DNA of 31,823 nucleotides from a virus. The stretch is from the IMG/VR virus record IMGVR_UViG_3300037488_002365, positions 1-31,823 of that record; one strand, written 5' to 3'. Of the stretch, positions 1 to 6,788 are shown one piece after another. A program made the position numbers and the translations under genes. A model generated the notes under the pieces. That model had not been told where the DNA came from, searched no databases, and was given only the letters and a program-made list of their open reading frames with translations. The stretch's first letter is position 1. Each line of letters opens with the position of its first letter.

Positions 1-127
1 TTTTGTCAATCTCAGCCCATCTAATCGCAGTTTTTAAACAAAAGCTACAGATATTTTCTCCTTCAACGGACAGTGCAATTTTGTCTATCTCTTCGCAACA
101 ATCACAATGTTTTATTTCTGTACTCAT
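1..127 (-). CDS. Partial zinc-ribbon-like small protein (runs off left edge)
   Basis: The frame is open from an ATG at 127 to the window edge, giving 42 residues. The visible part begins MSTEIKHCDCCEEIDK and continues to a second Cys pair (CSFC about 18 residues later). The CxCC...CxxC spacing is typical of a small zinc ribbon, as in phage proteins that bind DNA, RNA or other proteins. It lies 17 bases after the RNA ligase stop and has a good ribosome site (AAAGGA, about 5 bases before ATG), so it is probably the next gene of the same operon. Its first 18 coding bases are identical to those of the RNA ligase gene. The C-terminus and true length are unknown, so no function is assigned. Confidence 0.6.
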   Translation of the reverse strand, partial: MSTEIKHCDCCEEIDKIALSVEGENICSFCLKTAIRWAEIDK

Positions 128-144
128 TTTATCCTTTATATTTT

Positions 145-702
145 TTAATTTGCTTCTTTTCCTGTTTCGTCATAATCAAAAGTTTTCTTGTAGAGTTGTT
201 TTGAAGCCGTATGATAAATAATTATTCCCTCTGGATTCATATAGTTTTTTGAAAATTTACTGCCATTTACTTTTAAATCATTCATTACTTCTTTAATTTT
301 TTCAGTACAAAAAGCTCCAGTATAAAGAACAGGAACTACCTCACAGCAAACGGGTTTATTTTCATTATTCCATTTATGGACATCAAACAAAACAAACTTT
401 TTATCAGTTAAATTATAGTTTCTTTTATTTATTCCAAGCCCGACCCATTCGCCAAAATGCTTGCCAGTACCAAGTTTTAAAAGCTCTTCTTTGTTTTCTA
501 AAGCCCATTTTCCAAAACCATAATTATCAGTTGCTTTACTGCCATCAACTTTTAACCATCTGCTTTTAGAGCCAACAAAAAACTCCCCATTGTGAGTTAT
601 CTGAATTAAACCATTAGTTCCGTCTAATTTTTCAGTAATAACCATCTCTTTTGATAGTCTTGGTATTTTTTTGAAACCTTCAAATTTTATTTCTGTACTC
701 AT
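145..702 (-). CDS. RNA ligase, minimal nucleotidyltransferase domain (Rnl2/RNA_ligase-like)
   Basis: 185 aa. Covalent nucleotidyltransferase motifs appear in order: motif I KLDGTN at residues 25-30 (K25 would carry AMP), a basic GSKSRW segment at 44-49, motif III FGEWVG at 83-88, motif IIIa KFVLFDV at 102-108, motif IV PEGIII at 147-152 and motif V YKKTF at 161-165. This is the ATP-dependent RNA ligase fold (RNA_ligase family, T4 Rnl2-like). Such enzymes seal 3'-OH/5'-phosphate RNA ends and in phages can repair RNA cut by host anticodon nucleases. It stops shortly after motif V, so the C-terminal domain of T4 Rnl2 is missing. It starts 1 base after the methyltransferase stop, so translation is probably coupled; its own SD is weak. 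The substrate is not known. Confidence 0.85.
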   Translation of the reverse strand: MSTEIKFEGFKKIPRLSKEMVITEKLDGTNGLIQITHNGEFFVGSKSRWLKVDGSKATDNYGFGKWALENKEELLKLGTGKHFGEWVGLGINKRNYNLTDKKFVLFDVHKWNNENKPVCCEVVPVLYTGAFCTEKIKEVMNDLKVNGSKFSKNYMNPEGIIIYHTASKQLYKKTFDYDETGKEAN

Positions 703-703
703 C

Positions 704-1786
704 TTATTTAAAAAATCTTAGCTGACTTTCCCCTCTAGGTCTATACTCTGATAAATCTATTATATCATTTTTTATTTCGACATTTTTGGAATAATAAGCT
801 TTTTCTACTCTACTTTTTGCTATTTCAAAATATTCAGTATCTAATTCACAACCTATAAAATTTCTTTTTAAATTCATGCAAGCAATGCCCGTTGTACCGC
901 TTCCCATAAAAGGATCAAATACTATATCGTTTTCATTGGTACTTATTTTTGTTAATCTCTGGATTAGTTTTAAGGGTTTAACCGTAACATGGCTTTCTTT
1001 CCCCGAACTAAAGAAGTTTTCGTTGTGGTGATTCTGTTGCCTTAAAATTTCATAAACTCCAAGCTGATAATTAAAGGGTCTTCTTAATGCTTCATACTCT
1101 TTTCTAAGTACTTCATATTCTTTTCTAAACAAATTAGTTCCTTCTTGTATTTTTTTATATTTTTCTTCAGTTGGCAAACTCCACTGATAATCACCAAAAT
1201 AGTGATAACTCATTCTATTTGTTCCAATTATTCTATCTATTTCTTTTTCAGCTTGTTTCTGCGTTTCTAAACCTTCTTTGATTCTAAATTTTTCCAATTC
1301 ATTTAATAAATAATCTTTCAAAGGTCTAAAAAGTTCTGGATTGTCATATAGTTTTTGAGTACCAGTTTTATTGCTTTCTATTCCATTTCCACCTTTAACA
1401 AATTGTAAATGCTCATAATAAAGTATTCTTTCAGTTCTTGTAGCAAGCTTTCTAAAATTAGCTTCACTTGTACAAATAGGGTTAATTTTATCCCAAACTA
1501 AATGATTTAAAAAATTAAAATGTTTATCAAAAATCACTTGGCAATAAGCTATATTTTTATCATCTCCGAACCAAAGTAAACTTCCATTAGGTTTTAAAAT
1601 CCTTTTAAATTCAATCGCCAATAATTTTACCCATTCTAAAAATTCATCGAAACTTTTAAATACAAAATCAAAACCTCCTTTAATTTCAAAGTAAGGCGGA
1701 TCGGTTATTATACAATCAACACTATTATCTGGCATAGTTTTTATATACTCCAAACAATCAATATTTTTTAACTCAAAGGTACTCAT
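704..1786 (-). CDS. DNA methyltransferase, beta class (N6-adenine or N4-cytosine)
   Basis: 360 aa from ATG at 1786. The frame is open further upstream, but that part overlaps a membrane-protein gene, and the ATG at 1786 forms a TAATG overlap with its stop, so the shorter start is preferred. Catalytic motif IV DPPY lies at residues 29-32, and the AdoMet-binding motif I DPFMGSGTT lies at 291-299, followed by a CELD segment. Motif IV before motif I is the beta-class order (N6_N4_Mtase family). The middle, about residues 150-250, is charged and probably holds target recognition. The enzyme would transfer methyl from AdoMet to the exocyclic amine of A or C, most simply to protect phage DNA from restriction. 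No restriction endonuclease is adjacent, so it looks like an orphan phage enzyme. Target sequence unknown. Confidence 0.9.
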   Translation of the reverse strand: MSTFELKNIDCLEYIKTMPDNSVDCIITDPPYFEIKGGFDFVFKSFDEFLEWVKLLAIEFKRILKPNGSLLWFGDDKNIAYCQVIFDKHFNFLNHLVWDKINPICTSEANFRKLATRTERILYYEHLQFVKGGNGIESNKTGTQKLYDNPELFRPLKDYLLNELEKFRIKEGLETQKQAEKEIDRIIGTNRMSYHYFGDYQWSLPTEEKYKKIQEGTNLFRKEYEVLRKEYEALRRPFNYQLGVYEILRQQNHHNENFFSSGKESHVTVKPLKLIQRLTKISTNENDIVFDPFMGSGTTGIACMNLKRNFIGCELDTEYFEIAKSRVEKAYYSKNVEIKNDIIDLSEYRPRGESQLRFFK

Positions 1787-1920
1787 TATTTCATTATTAC
1801 CGTTGAGTATGTTAATAAACCTGCTGAAAGCCAATAAATAACCCTTGCCCAGTCGCCTTTGATGCCATACTGAATAGCACACAATATATCTATTAATACT
1901 AATATATAAGGTAATTTCAT
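1786..1920 (-). CDS. 44-aa two-TM membrane protein, holin candidate
   Basis: Read directly: ATG at 1920, TAA at 1786-1788. The protein has two hydrophobic segments, residues about 3-18 (LPYILVLIDILCAIQY) and 26-43 (ARVIYWLSAGLLTYSTVI), joined by a short polar turn GIKGDW. A tiny two-TM protein two genes downstream of the endolysin fits a holin or holin-like (pinholin or lysis-accessory) role: it would open the inner membrane so the signal-less M15 endolysin can reach peptidoglycan. Its stop overlaps the methyltransferase start by one base (TAATG), so the two are co-translated. Small two-TM proteins of this kind with a GDW turn are common in phages but mostly uncharacterised, so 'holin' is inferred from topology and location. 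Confidence 0.6.
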   Translation of the reverse strand: MKLPYILVLIDILCAIQYGIKGDWARVIYWLSAGLLTYSTVIMK

Positions 1921-1922
1921 TT

Positions 1923-2084
1923 TTATTTTTTGGCTAACCTCTTGAATACATCAATATTTGCTTTTATACATTCCATCAACCTTTTGTAATGATACTCTTT
2001 CAGCTCTTCAGCGGTTAAGTTTTCAGGTGGATATTCTTTCAACTCTTCAGCGGTTAAGTTTTCAGGTGGATATTTTTTACTCAT
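1923..2084 (-). CDS. 53-aa protein with a tandem 13-residue duplication
   Basis: Read directly: ATG at 2084, TAA at 1923. After MSKK the protein has YPPENLTAEELKE twice in succession (13-residue period, identical copies), then a charged, probably helical tail ending FKRLAKK. It lies 1 base after the endolysin stop and 2 bases before the start of the holin candidate, so it is in the lysis operon. There is no signal peptide, TM segment or recognised domain. LTAEELKE repeats could form short helices with a PP break, possibly a binding motif made bivalent by duplication, but this is speculation. The reading frame is supported by tight spacing, an SD-like GGGAG 8 bases before ATG and the in-frame, synonymously diverged repeat. 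Confidence 0.65.
   Translation of the reverse strand: MSKKYPPENLTAEELKEYPPENLTAEELKEYHYKRLMECIKANIDVFKRLAKK
1993..2073 (-). repeat. 39-bp tandem direct repeat, two copies, inside the 53-aa gene
   Basis: Two copies with a 39-base offset (about 1993-2034 and 2032-2073). They differ at only two positions (CAGCTC/CAACTC and ACTCTTT/ATTCTTT). Both differences are silent, so the 13-residue units are identical in protein. Confidence 0.95.
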
Positions 2085-2085
2085 T

Positions 2086-2469
2086 TTAATACTCCCAAGT
2101 TCTATCTGAACCAGTATCTATGTGTACAAATTGTTCAAGTTTAATAGCCTTTCCGCCTTTGTGATGAACTTTTACATATTGCCATAATTCATTTAATGAT
2201 ACATCTAAAGGGAATATATCAGCCGCCCGACCTGTTAAGTGAGTGCTATCTTTTTTCCCACCTACTTTATTATTCAAAACTGGGCAACGATAACCGCTTG
2301 TAATGCGTATCCTACCAAATCTTTCACGCAAGGGGTCTAATACATTTTTACATAAATAAATAGCATTATCTTTATATTTTTTTAACTCCCAAGTATTATT
2401 TATTTTATACTTTTTAGCAGTTTCAGAGCGTAGAAACTCCTCTTCTGAAAAGTGTTCTGATAATTGCAT
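2086..2469 (-). CDS. Endolysin-type peptidase M15 (D-Ala-D-Ala carboxypeptidase / L-Ala-D-Glu fold)
   Basis: 127 aa from ATG at 2469; an upstream in-frame TTG at 2481 is a weaker start. The M15 zinc signature SxHxxGxAxD is present as STHLTGRAAD at residues 75-84 (H77, D84), with the third ligand H116 in FVHID, and the preceding RITSGYRCP block (55-63) is typical of the M15_3 / VanY-like group. The enzyme would cut peptide bonds in the peptidoglycan stem or cross-bridge during lysis. It has no signal peptide or TM segment and is therefore expected to need a holin; a two-TM candidate lies downstream. A TATAAT (2500-2505, minus sense) sits 30 bases upstream, but no good -35 is seen, so a local promoter is only possible. 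A virion or other wall-remodelling role is less likely given the neighbours. Confidence 0.88.
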   Translation of the reverse strand: MQLSEHFSEEEFLRSETAKKYKINNTWELKKYKDNAIYLCKNVLDPLRERFGRIRITSGYRCPVLNNKVGGKKDSTHLTGRAADIFPLDVSLNELWQYVKVHHKGGKAIKLEQFVHIDTGSDRTWEY

Positions 2470-2515
2470 AATAATAGCCAATTAGTATTCTTAACTACCA
2501 TTATACTATTGATTT

Positions 2516-2911
2516 TTAAGCACTTTTTAACTGTTTGGTTTTCATCTTCTCAGCATAATTTAAAAGCAATACTTCCCTTTGTTCCTCTGGTACTTCTAAT
2601 TCAATCAAATTAGACAACTTGACAATGTCTTTACTTTGTGAGCTGGAGCGTACAATGTCTTTACTTTGTAGACCCGAGTCTACAATTAATACATATTCTT
2701 TTTTTAAAAAATATTGCTTTCCATTTTCAAAGTTTTCACGATTCAAGATATTATCTTCAGTCCATTTTTTAAATTCTCTTTTATTTGGAAATAAAGTTTT
2801 ATAAACTTCCCAAGCCGTGATTCTTTTTTCTTCGGAAATATTTAAGTTAATATCAAAACTGCTTAAATTCCCTAAATTATGGGCTTTTAATGGTACTAAT
2901 TCTTTATTCAT
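2516..2911 (-). CDS. AntA-like antirepressor / KilA-type DNA-binding candidate
   Basis: 131 aa from ATG at 2911 (MNKELVPL). The frame is open to 2965, but the extension has no convincing SD. Residues about 31-75 (EEKRITAWEVYKTLFPNKRE, then FKKWTEDNIL, then FENGKQYFLKKEYVLIV) follow the pattern of the AntA/AntB N-terminal domain: ARELYE-like helix, F..W....I, then F.E...Y. AntA-type proteins counter lysogeny repressors in temperate phages. The second half has a short 10-residue tandem repeat (QSKDIV twice) and a charged C-terminal helix. It sits between the Acb2-like gene and the endolysin, an odd place for a classical antirepressor, and an inverted repeat lies just upstream. The match is by eye and weak; a different HTH or accessory role is possible. 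Confidence 0.4.
   Translation of the reverse strand: MNKELVPLKAHNLGNLSSFDINLNISEEKRITAWEVYKTLFPNKREFKKWTEDNILNRENFENGKQYFLKKEYVLIVDSGLQSKDIVRSSSQSKDIVKLSNLIELEVPEEQREVLLLNYAEKMKTKQLKSA
2622..2669 (-). repeat. 18-bp direct repeat with 30-bp period inside AntA-like gene
   Basis: The same 18 bases (plus sense ACAATGTCTTTACTTTGT) occur at 2622-2639 and 2652-2669. The 30-base period keeps frame and encodes two QSKDIV units. Confidence 0.9.
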
Positions 2912-2944
2912 AATAATTGATCTCAAGAGGTAATGGGTAGAGGA

Positions 2945-2972
2945 CCTATCAAAGCCATTACTCAATGATAGG
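2945..2972. promoter_or_regulatory. Inverted repeat CCTATCA-14-TGATAGG upstream of AntA-like gene
   Basis: CCTATCA at 2945-2951 and TGATAGG at 2966-2972 form perfect 7-base arms about 35 bases before the preferred ATG at 2911. A minus-strand TATAAT lies about 10 bases further upstream. The layout suits an operator or an mRNA hairpin; no terminator T-run follows. Function inferred only from position. Confidence 0.35.
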
Positions 2973-3025
2973 CTATTAATATTATATCAACTTTAATCTT
3001 ATTTTTACTCAGGTTCTTTTCTTAC

Positions 3026-3190
3026 TTATTTCTGGGGTTCTTCCTCTTTTGCCTTTAGCTCGCTAAACCACAAACGAGCTTCATCTATTTTAGTTATAAT
3101 CAAGGATTTTTCTCTAGAATTTGGAAGAACAGATAATTTCTCTTGAATCTGTTCAATAAGAGCGTAAAATGATTCTGTGTATTTTGGCAT
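3026..3190 (-). CDS. 54-aa Acb2-like (DUF7681-type) candidate, possible cyclic-nucleotide sponge
   Basis: Read directly: ATG at 3190, TAA at 3026. The protein is two predicted helices: residues 5-20 (TESFYALIEQIQEKLS) and 27-50, with the core LPNSREKSLIITKIDEARLW at 22-41. The pattern P.SREKSL..TK.EEA..W is the hallmark I associate with the small phage family that includes Acb2, a sponge that binds the cyclic oligonucleotides made by CBASS and Thoeris enzymes. Characterised Acb2 proteins are longer (roughly 90-100 aa) and hexameric, so this short form may be only the core or a relative with another role. It lies among accessory genes between the fibre region and the lysis genes, a usual place for phage counter-defence genes. 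SD is not obvious. Confidence 0.5.
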   Translation of the reverse strand: MPKYTESFYALIEQIQEKLSVLPNSREKSLIITKIDEARLWFSELKAKEEEPQK

Positions 3191-3246
3191 TTATTGTATA
3201 TGTTATGTTTAGAGTACAAATTAATATTAACTTACTTTTTAAGGTA

Positions 3247-3726
3247 CTATTTTTTAGCAAACCTTTTATCCTTTGCCCAGCCTAAACAAATTTGTTTTAC
3301 TAATAAAGCATCGCCATTTAAAGTAGTATCCAAATCTGCCAAAATAAAAGCAAAAGTTTTTTCTGTAAAAGGGTTAAAATCGGAATTGCCAAGTAATAAA
3401 TAAGTTATCGCCAATTTTGTTAATAGTGCTTTAACTTTATCTGGACCTATTCCGCTTCGATAAGCATTTAAAAACTGAACTAAATCTTTTCCCATTGCAA
3501 GCGGTTTTTTTGAGTCTAAATAATTATTGTAAAGTGTTTGATTAAATACAACTTTCCCATTTGCTAGCTCTAAACCAGCCCATGCGTCCTGTGAACCGTA
3601 TTTTTCTGCAATTTCTTCAAAGTCGTTAAACTCAGCTATAAACTCAATATCTTTATCGGGAGCGACTTTCACCCCCCAAAAATTTTCATTTGCTGATGTG
3701 AGTTTTAATATTTGTATTTTTTCCAT
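3247..3726 (-). CDS. Unknown 159-aa protein downstream of tail fibre
   Basis: The gene begins 7 bases after the fibre stop with an AGAGG-type SD about 12 bases before ATG. The N-terminal half is beta-like (IQILKLTSANENFWGVKVAPD), followed by acidic FNDFEEIAEKYGSQDAWAG, then a mainly helical C-terminus with a hydrophobic stretch at about 105-120 (LLTKLAITYLLLGN) and a basic end (KDKRFAKK). It has no signal peptide and no domain I can name. Position directly after the fibre raises the possibility of a fibre-assembly or attachment accessory protein, but nothing in the sequence confirms this. Confidence 0.75.
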   Translation of the reverse strand: MEKIQILKLTSANENFWGVKVAPDKDIEFIAEFNDFEEIAEKYGSQDAWAGLELANGKVVFNQTLYNNYLDSKKPLAMGKDLVQFLNAYRSGIGPDKVKALLTKLAITYLLLGNSDFNPFTEKTFAFILADLDTTLNGDALLVKQICLGWAKDKRFAKK

Positions 3727-3733
3727 TTTTAGT

Positions 3734-5083
3734 TTAGTTGAAACCTCTTAGTATAAATCTTCCTGTTATGTTTCCGCTCGTAGCGAGAACTTGAAAAGCG
3801 TTGTTTATTTCGTTTAATTCCCTTCGTGAGTTTACAATAGCCAGTGAGTGCGCAGGAGGATTAGTGACGACTTTAAAATTTGACAACATTGTTGTATATT
3901 CCGAGGAAGTTAAAGCACCCACTATTCTCACTACGCCTCCATGAATTGCGGTATTGACAAGAGCATCCGTTAAACGAGCTAGTGTATCTGTATATGTTGC
4001 AGACGCATAACTCCCTCCAGTTGCAACAAATACTTGTGATATATACGCTCCTGCCGTGGCTGTATATGTAGATCCGTTATCGGTTGATGTACGCAAACAT
4101 AACGCAGCACCATTTGTGCTAGGACCAGCATCAATCGTAAGTTCGTAATCTCTGTATGTTCCAATATTATTGAATGTTACACTTGCTACATTTGAAACGG
4201 TTTGGTCTGATATAGTGCGTGAGTTCGGTGGTTGGTCTATTACATACCAATTTGTACCATCTGATTTAATCTTCACATAATCATTGTTAGCTCCTTGCAT
4301 GGTAAAAGTAAGCGAACCGTTGATTGTTTCGCTGGCATTAGCGTCTATTGTGAGATATGTAAGCTGAGTAGTCGAACTGTTTATAATTAAATATTCTTTG
4401 TTAGTATTTCCTACCGCCGTTGGAAGCGTTAAAGTGGCAGTTGTTGCGCCAGTATAACGAATAATATTATCAGTAATTAAGGCTGTATAAGTTGCCCCAC
4501 TGAATGAAGTTGTAGGAATTATTAAATTGCCTAAGAAAGTTTGAGTATCTCTAAAATAATTTTCTCTAGTTTGAGTAGGCCCTTGCCAATTAATTGCAAA
4601 AGTTACCGCTCCTGCTCCGCTAACCGTTGCAATGCCAATCAAAGCTTTTTCAGTAATATTGCTAGGTAAAGCCGCTGTTATATTAGTAGCTTCATAGTCT
4701 TTAGTACCCGAAACAAAAGTAGCCCAAATATAAAAAGTATTTGAAGTAGTTAATCCAGTAATTGTTTTTGCGGGCCAGCCTGTTAAGCTTGCATTCGCTG
4801 TTTTGTCAGCTCTATAAACTGATTCGTCCCACCAAGTAATAGCATCAGCCAAAATAGCAAGCTGATTAGTACCACCCGAAAAACTGGTAGATATTACATT
4901 AATAATATGATCGGTAGTGTGAATTGCCTCTAATAATGCCCTATTTTCGGTTACTACTTCTCCAGTATTATTAATTGCCGTTGAAGTATTTTGCCTTGCC
5001 GTTACCTCACTAGCTGAACTAATTAAGTTATTAGCACTAATTCCTGCTACATTCGCTGTATATGTTGTTATTTGTTTTGTCAT
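3734..5083 (-). CDS. Tail fibre / receptor-binding protein
   Basis: 449 aa, rich in Thr, Ser, Asn, Ala and Gly with repeated beta-strand patterns, typical of trimeric fibres. Residues about 60-135 resemble a small beta-sandwich (WWDESVYRADKTANASLTGW to YIWATFVSG). About 195-285 is a beta-helix-like segment (TATLTLPTAVGNTNKEYLII, later YVKIKSDGTNWYVID), often seen in phage fibres. The last 155 residues (SNVASVTFNNIGTYRDYELTI to GNITGRFILRGF) match a C-terminal fibre domain found in many phages. It follows the nozzle gene by 1 base, so it is the distal tail gene. There is no chaperone domain at its C-terminus. GC in the C-terminal part (about 45% over 3901-4140) exceeds that upstream (about 36% over 4381-4620), consistent with exchange of the receptor-binding tip. 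Receptor unknown. Confidence 0.8.
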   Translation of the reverse strand: MTKQITTYTANVAGISANNLISSASEVTARQNTSTAINNTGEVVTENRALLEAIHTTDHIINVISTSFSGGTNQLAILADAITWWDESVYRADKTANASLTGWPAKTITGLTTSNTFYIWATFVSGTKDYEATNITAALPSNITEKALIGIATVSGAGAVTFAINWQGPTQTRENYFRDTQTFLGNLIIPTTSFSGATYTALITDNIIRYTGATTATLTLPTAVGNTNKEYLIINSSTTQLTYLTIDANASETINGSLTFTMQGANNDYVKIKSDGTNWYVIDQPPNSRTISDQTVSNVASVTFNNIGTYRDYELTIDAGPSTNGAALCLRTSTDNGSTYTATAGAYISQVFVATGGSYASATYTDTLARLTDALVNTAIHGGVVRIVGALTSSEYTTMLSNFKVVTNPPAHSLAIVNSRRELNEINNAFQVLATSGNITGRFILRGFN

Positions 5084-5084
5084 T

Positions 5085-6788
5085 TTATACGAACCTTAAA
5101 AGCCTCTTTCCGTCGCTAATTACACCAGTCAGAGCATATAGTGAACCGTGATTAGAAACTGCATCAATTTCTGAATACCACTCTACCAATATCCTCAAAC
5201 TTCGCCCCCCATCGGCAGGGGTAACATTCATATCTGCACTTCTTTCTTCAGTCCATAAACCAATATCCCATAATGCTACATCCCATAAACTAGCACCCGA
5301 AGACCCTCCGCTCGTTTTAGTAATAGTAATTGTACCAGTTTCTTTACCGTCCCAAATAAAAGTAAAACTAGCAGTTAGACCAACTGGAAGAAACCATTTA
5401 AAAATCAAATCTAAAACTTCTTTATATTGCGTTAAATCAGAACCTAAGTTTAAATCACCAGTTTCAAATGTACTTAAAATTGGCTGTCTGGTGCTTGTCG
5501 TAGTGGGGTTTCTTTCATACTCATCACCACTAAATGCTTTGTAAATATCGCCAAAATAAGAACCTAAATAAATATCTCTACCGTCTACATCGGCAGAACT
5601 CCAGCCCCAACCAGTCCCTTGTCGAGTCGTCCAACTTGAAACTATTGCTCCTGTTGCTGTCTGAATAGCATAAGTATAAGCTATTGTTAAATTCATTGGA
5701 GTTTCAGGATAAGCAAATCCTTCATTAGTATTTCCAATATCCGCCCCTGATGGCAAACTTATCCAGATTGTATTTCTTTCTTTGCAATGAATCATAAATG
5801 ACTTATTAAAAGCCGCATTCATTGCTCCGCTTTGAATCAAAGAATTAATCTGAATGCCAGCTTCTAAAATAGTACTTTGTACTTCATTTTCAATGGCACT
5901 TAAAGCCCCAATTCCACGGCTAGACATACTATACAAATCATTCAGATAATTAATTACACACTCTTGATTAATCGCACCAATATCTTTTGAAATATTATTA
6001 AATACCCCAAACCGATTAGTACTCGGAGTATCATCACTTTGCCCAGTAAAAGCCTGCTTTTCGGTATAAGCCACAATAGCCAAATCTTCTTTTGTTTGTC
6101 CAGATCGTTTTAAAGTGGCAATAGCTGTTATTTCAGTTCCTTCAGTGTCCAGTATTTCAAACCATGCATTATTAGCTCCAGCTCCAGCCGTGTATGTTTC
6201 GCCATTTTCTAAATCAGAAGCTAACAAATAATCAAAATTAGCTCCACCCTCAGGAAAAGACCATAAAATTCTATTCTTATAATTAATAACTTTATTTGGT
6301 CTATTGCTTGTTAAAATTTCGGTTAAAATATTGCTTCCAAAAGCCGTTATATTGCTTAAAGTAGTACCGTTCCAAACCTTAGGTTGATTAGTTCCATCAC
6401 ACAAAAATACTTTAGTTACACCACTTGCACCCCTTCCAATTGCCCATCTAACCGTTTTAGTAGCGTCAAAAGCTGAGCTAGATTCTAAAGTTTCAGCTCC
6501 ACCATTGATAGGAATTGAGTATAAATTACCACTTCTAACTTCTAATCTTTTGCCTTCGAACTTAAAAATAGCCCTTACTGGAGCGGTAGCCAGTCTATTA
6601 GTATTTTCTTTACTTGTACCAATTTCAATATTGCCAAAACCCCTAGTCGTTGGGTGTACATTTTTTGCCGTCCACAAAGCAATAGGGCTTAAAGCTGAAC
6701 GAGGCAATGAACGGTTTACTCCACCACCAGCTACGAATCCAGGGCTTTCCATTTCAGGGGGAAATGTTCTTACTCTACTTGCTACCAT
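5085..6788 (-). CDS. Tail nozzle / hub protein (T7 gp12 and P22 gp10-like)
   Basis: 567 aa, all-beta in appearance. A proline-rich N-terminal arm (FPPEMESPGFVAGGGVNRSL) leads to repeated blade-like strands such as LEVRSGNLYSI, KVFLCDGTNQPKVWNGTTLS, INYKNRILWSFP and VINYLNDLYSMSSRGI, matching the beta-propeller-type nozzle of short-tailed phages. The C-terminus has a GSSGASLWDVALWDIGLW segment and ends in a strand pair. In the virion it would form the lower tail tube below the adaptor ring and above the fibre. It overlaps the upstream 797-aa gene by one base (TAATG) and has its own SD (AAGGGAG, 10 bases before ATG). In T7 the nozzle gene directly follows the adaptor; here several ejection-type genes lie between them, a different but known podovirus arrangement. 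Confidence 0.8.
   Translation of the reverse strand: MVASRVRTFPPEMESPGFVAGGGVNRSLPRSALSPIALWTAKNVHPTTRGFGNIEIGTSKENTNRLATAPVRAIFKFEGKRLEVRSGNLYSIPINGGAETLESSSAFDATKTVRWAIGRGASGVTKVFLCDGTNQPKVWNGTTLSNITAFGSNILTEILTSNRPNKVINYKNRILWSFPEGGANFDYLLASDLENGETYTAGAGANNAWFEILDTEGTEITAIATLKRSGQTKEDLAIVAYTEKQAFTGQSDDTPSTNRFGVFNNISKDIGAINQECVINYLNDLYSMSSRGIGALSAIENEVQSTILEAGIQINSLIQSGAMNAAFNKSFMIHCKERNTIWISLPSGADIGNTNEGFAYPETPMNLTIAYTYAIQTATGAIVSSWTTRQGTGWGWSSADVDGRDIYLGSYFGDIYKAFSGDEYERNPTTTSTRQPILSTFETGDLNLGSDLTQYKEVLDLIFKWFLPVGLTASFTFIWDGKETGTITITKTSGGSSGASLWDVALWDIGLWTEERSADMNVTPADGGRSLRILVEWYSEIDAVSNHGSLYALTGVISDGKRLLRFV

Noticed and set aside
1787-1882. Longer methyltransferase start at 1882
   Set aside because: The extension overlaps the 44-aa membrane gene in another frame, has no SD and lacks family character; ATG at 1786 makes a TAATG junction.
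1993-2073. Tandem repeat as origin iterons
   Set aside because: It is in-frame coding sequence with silent differences, which fits protein-level selection better than a DNA-binding array.
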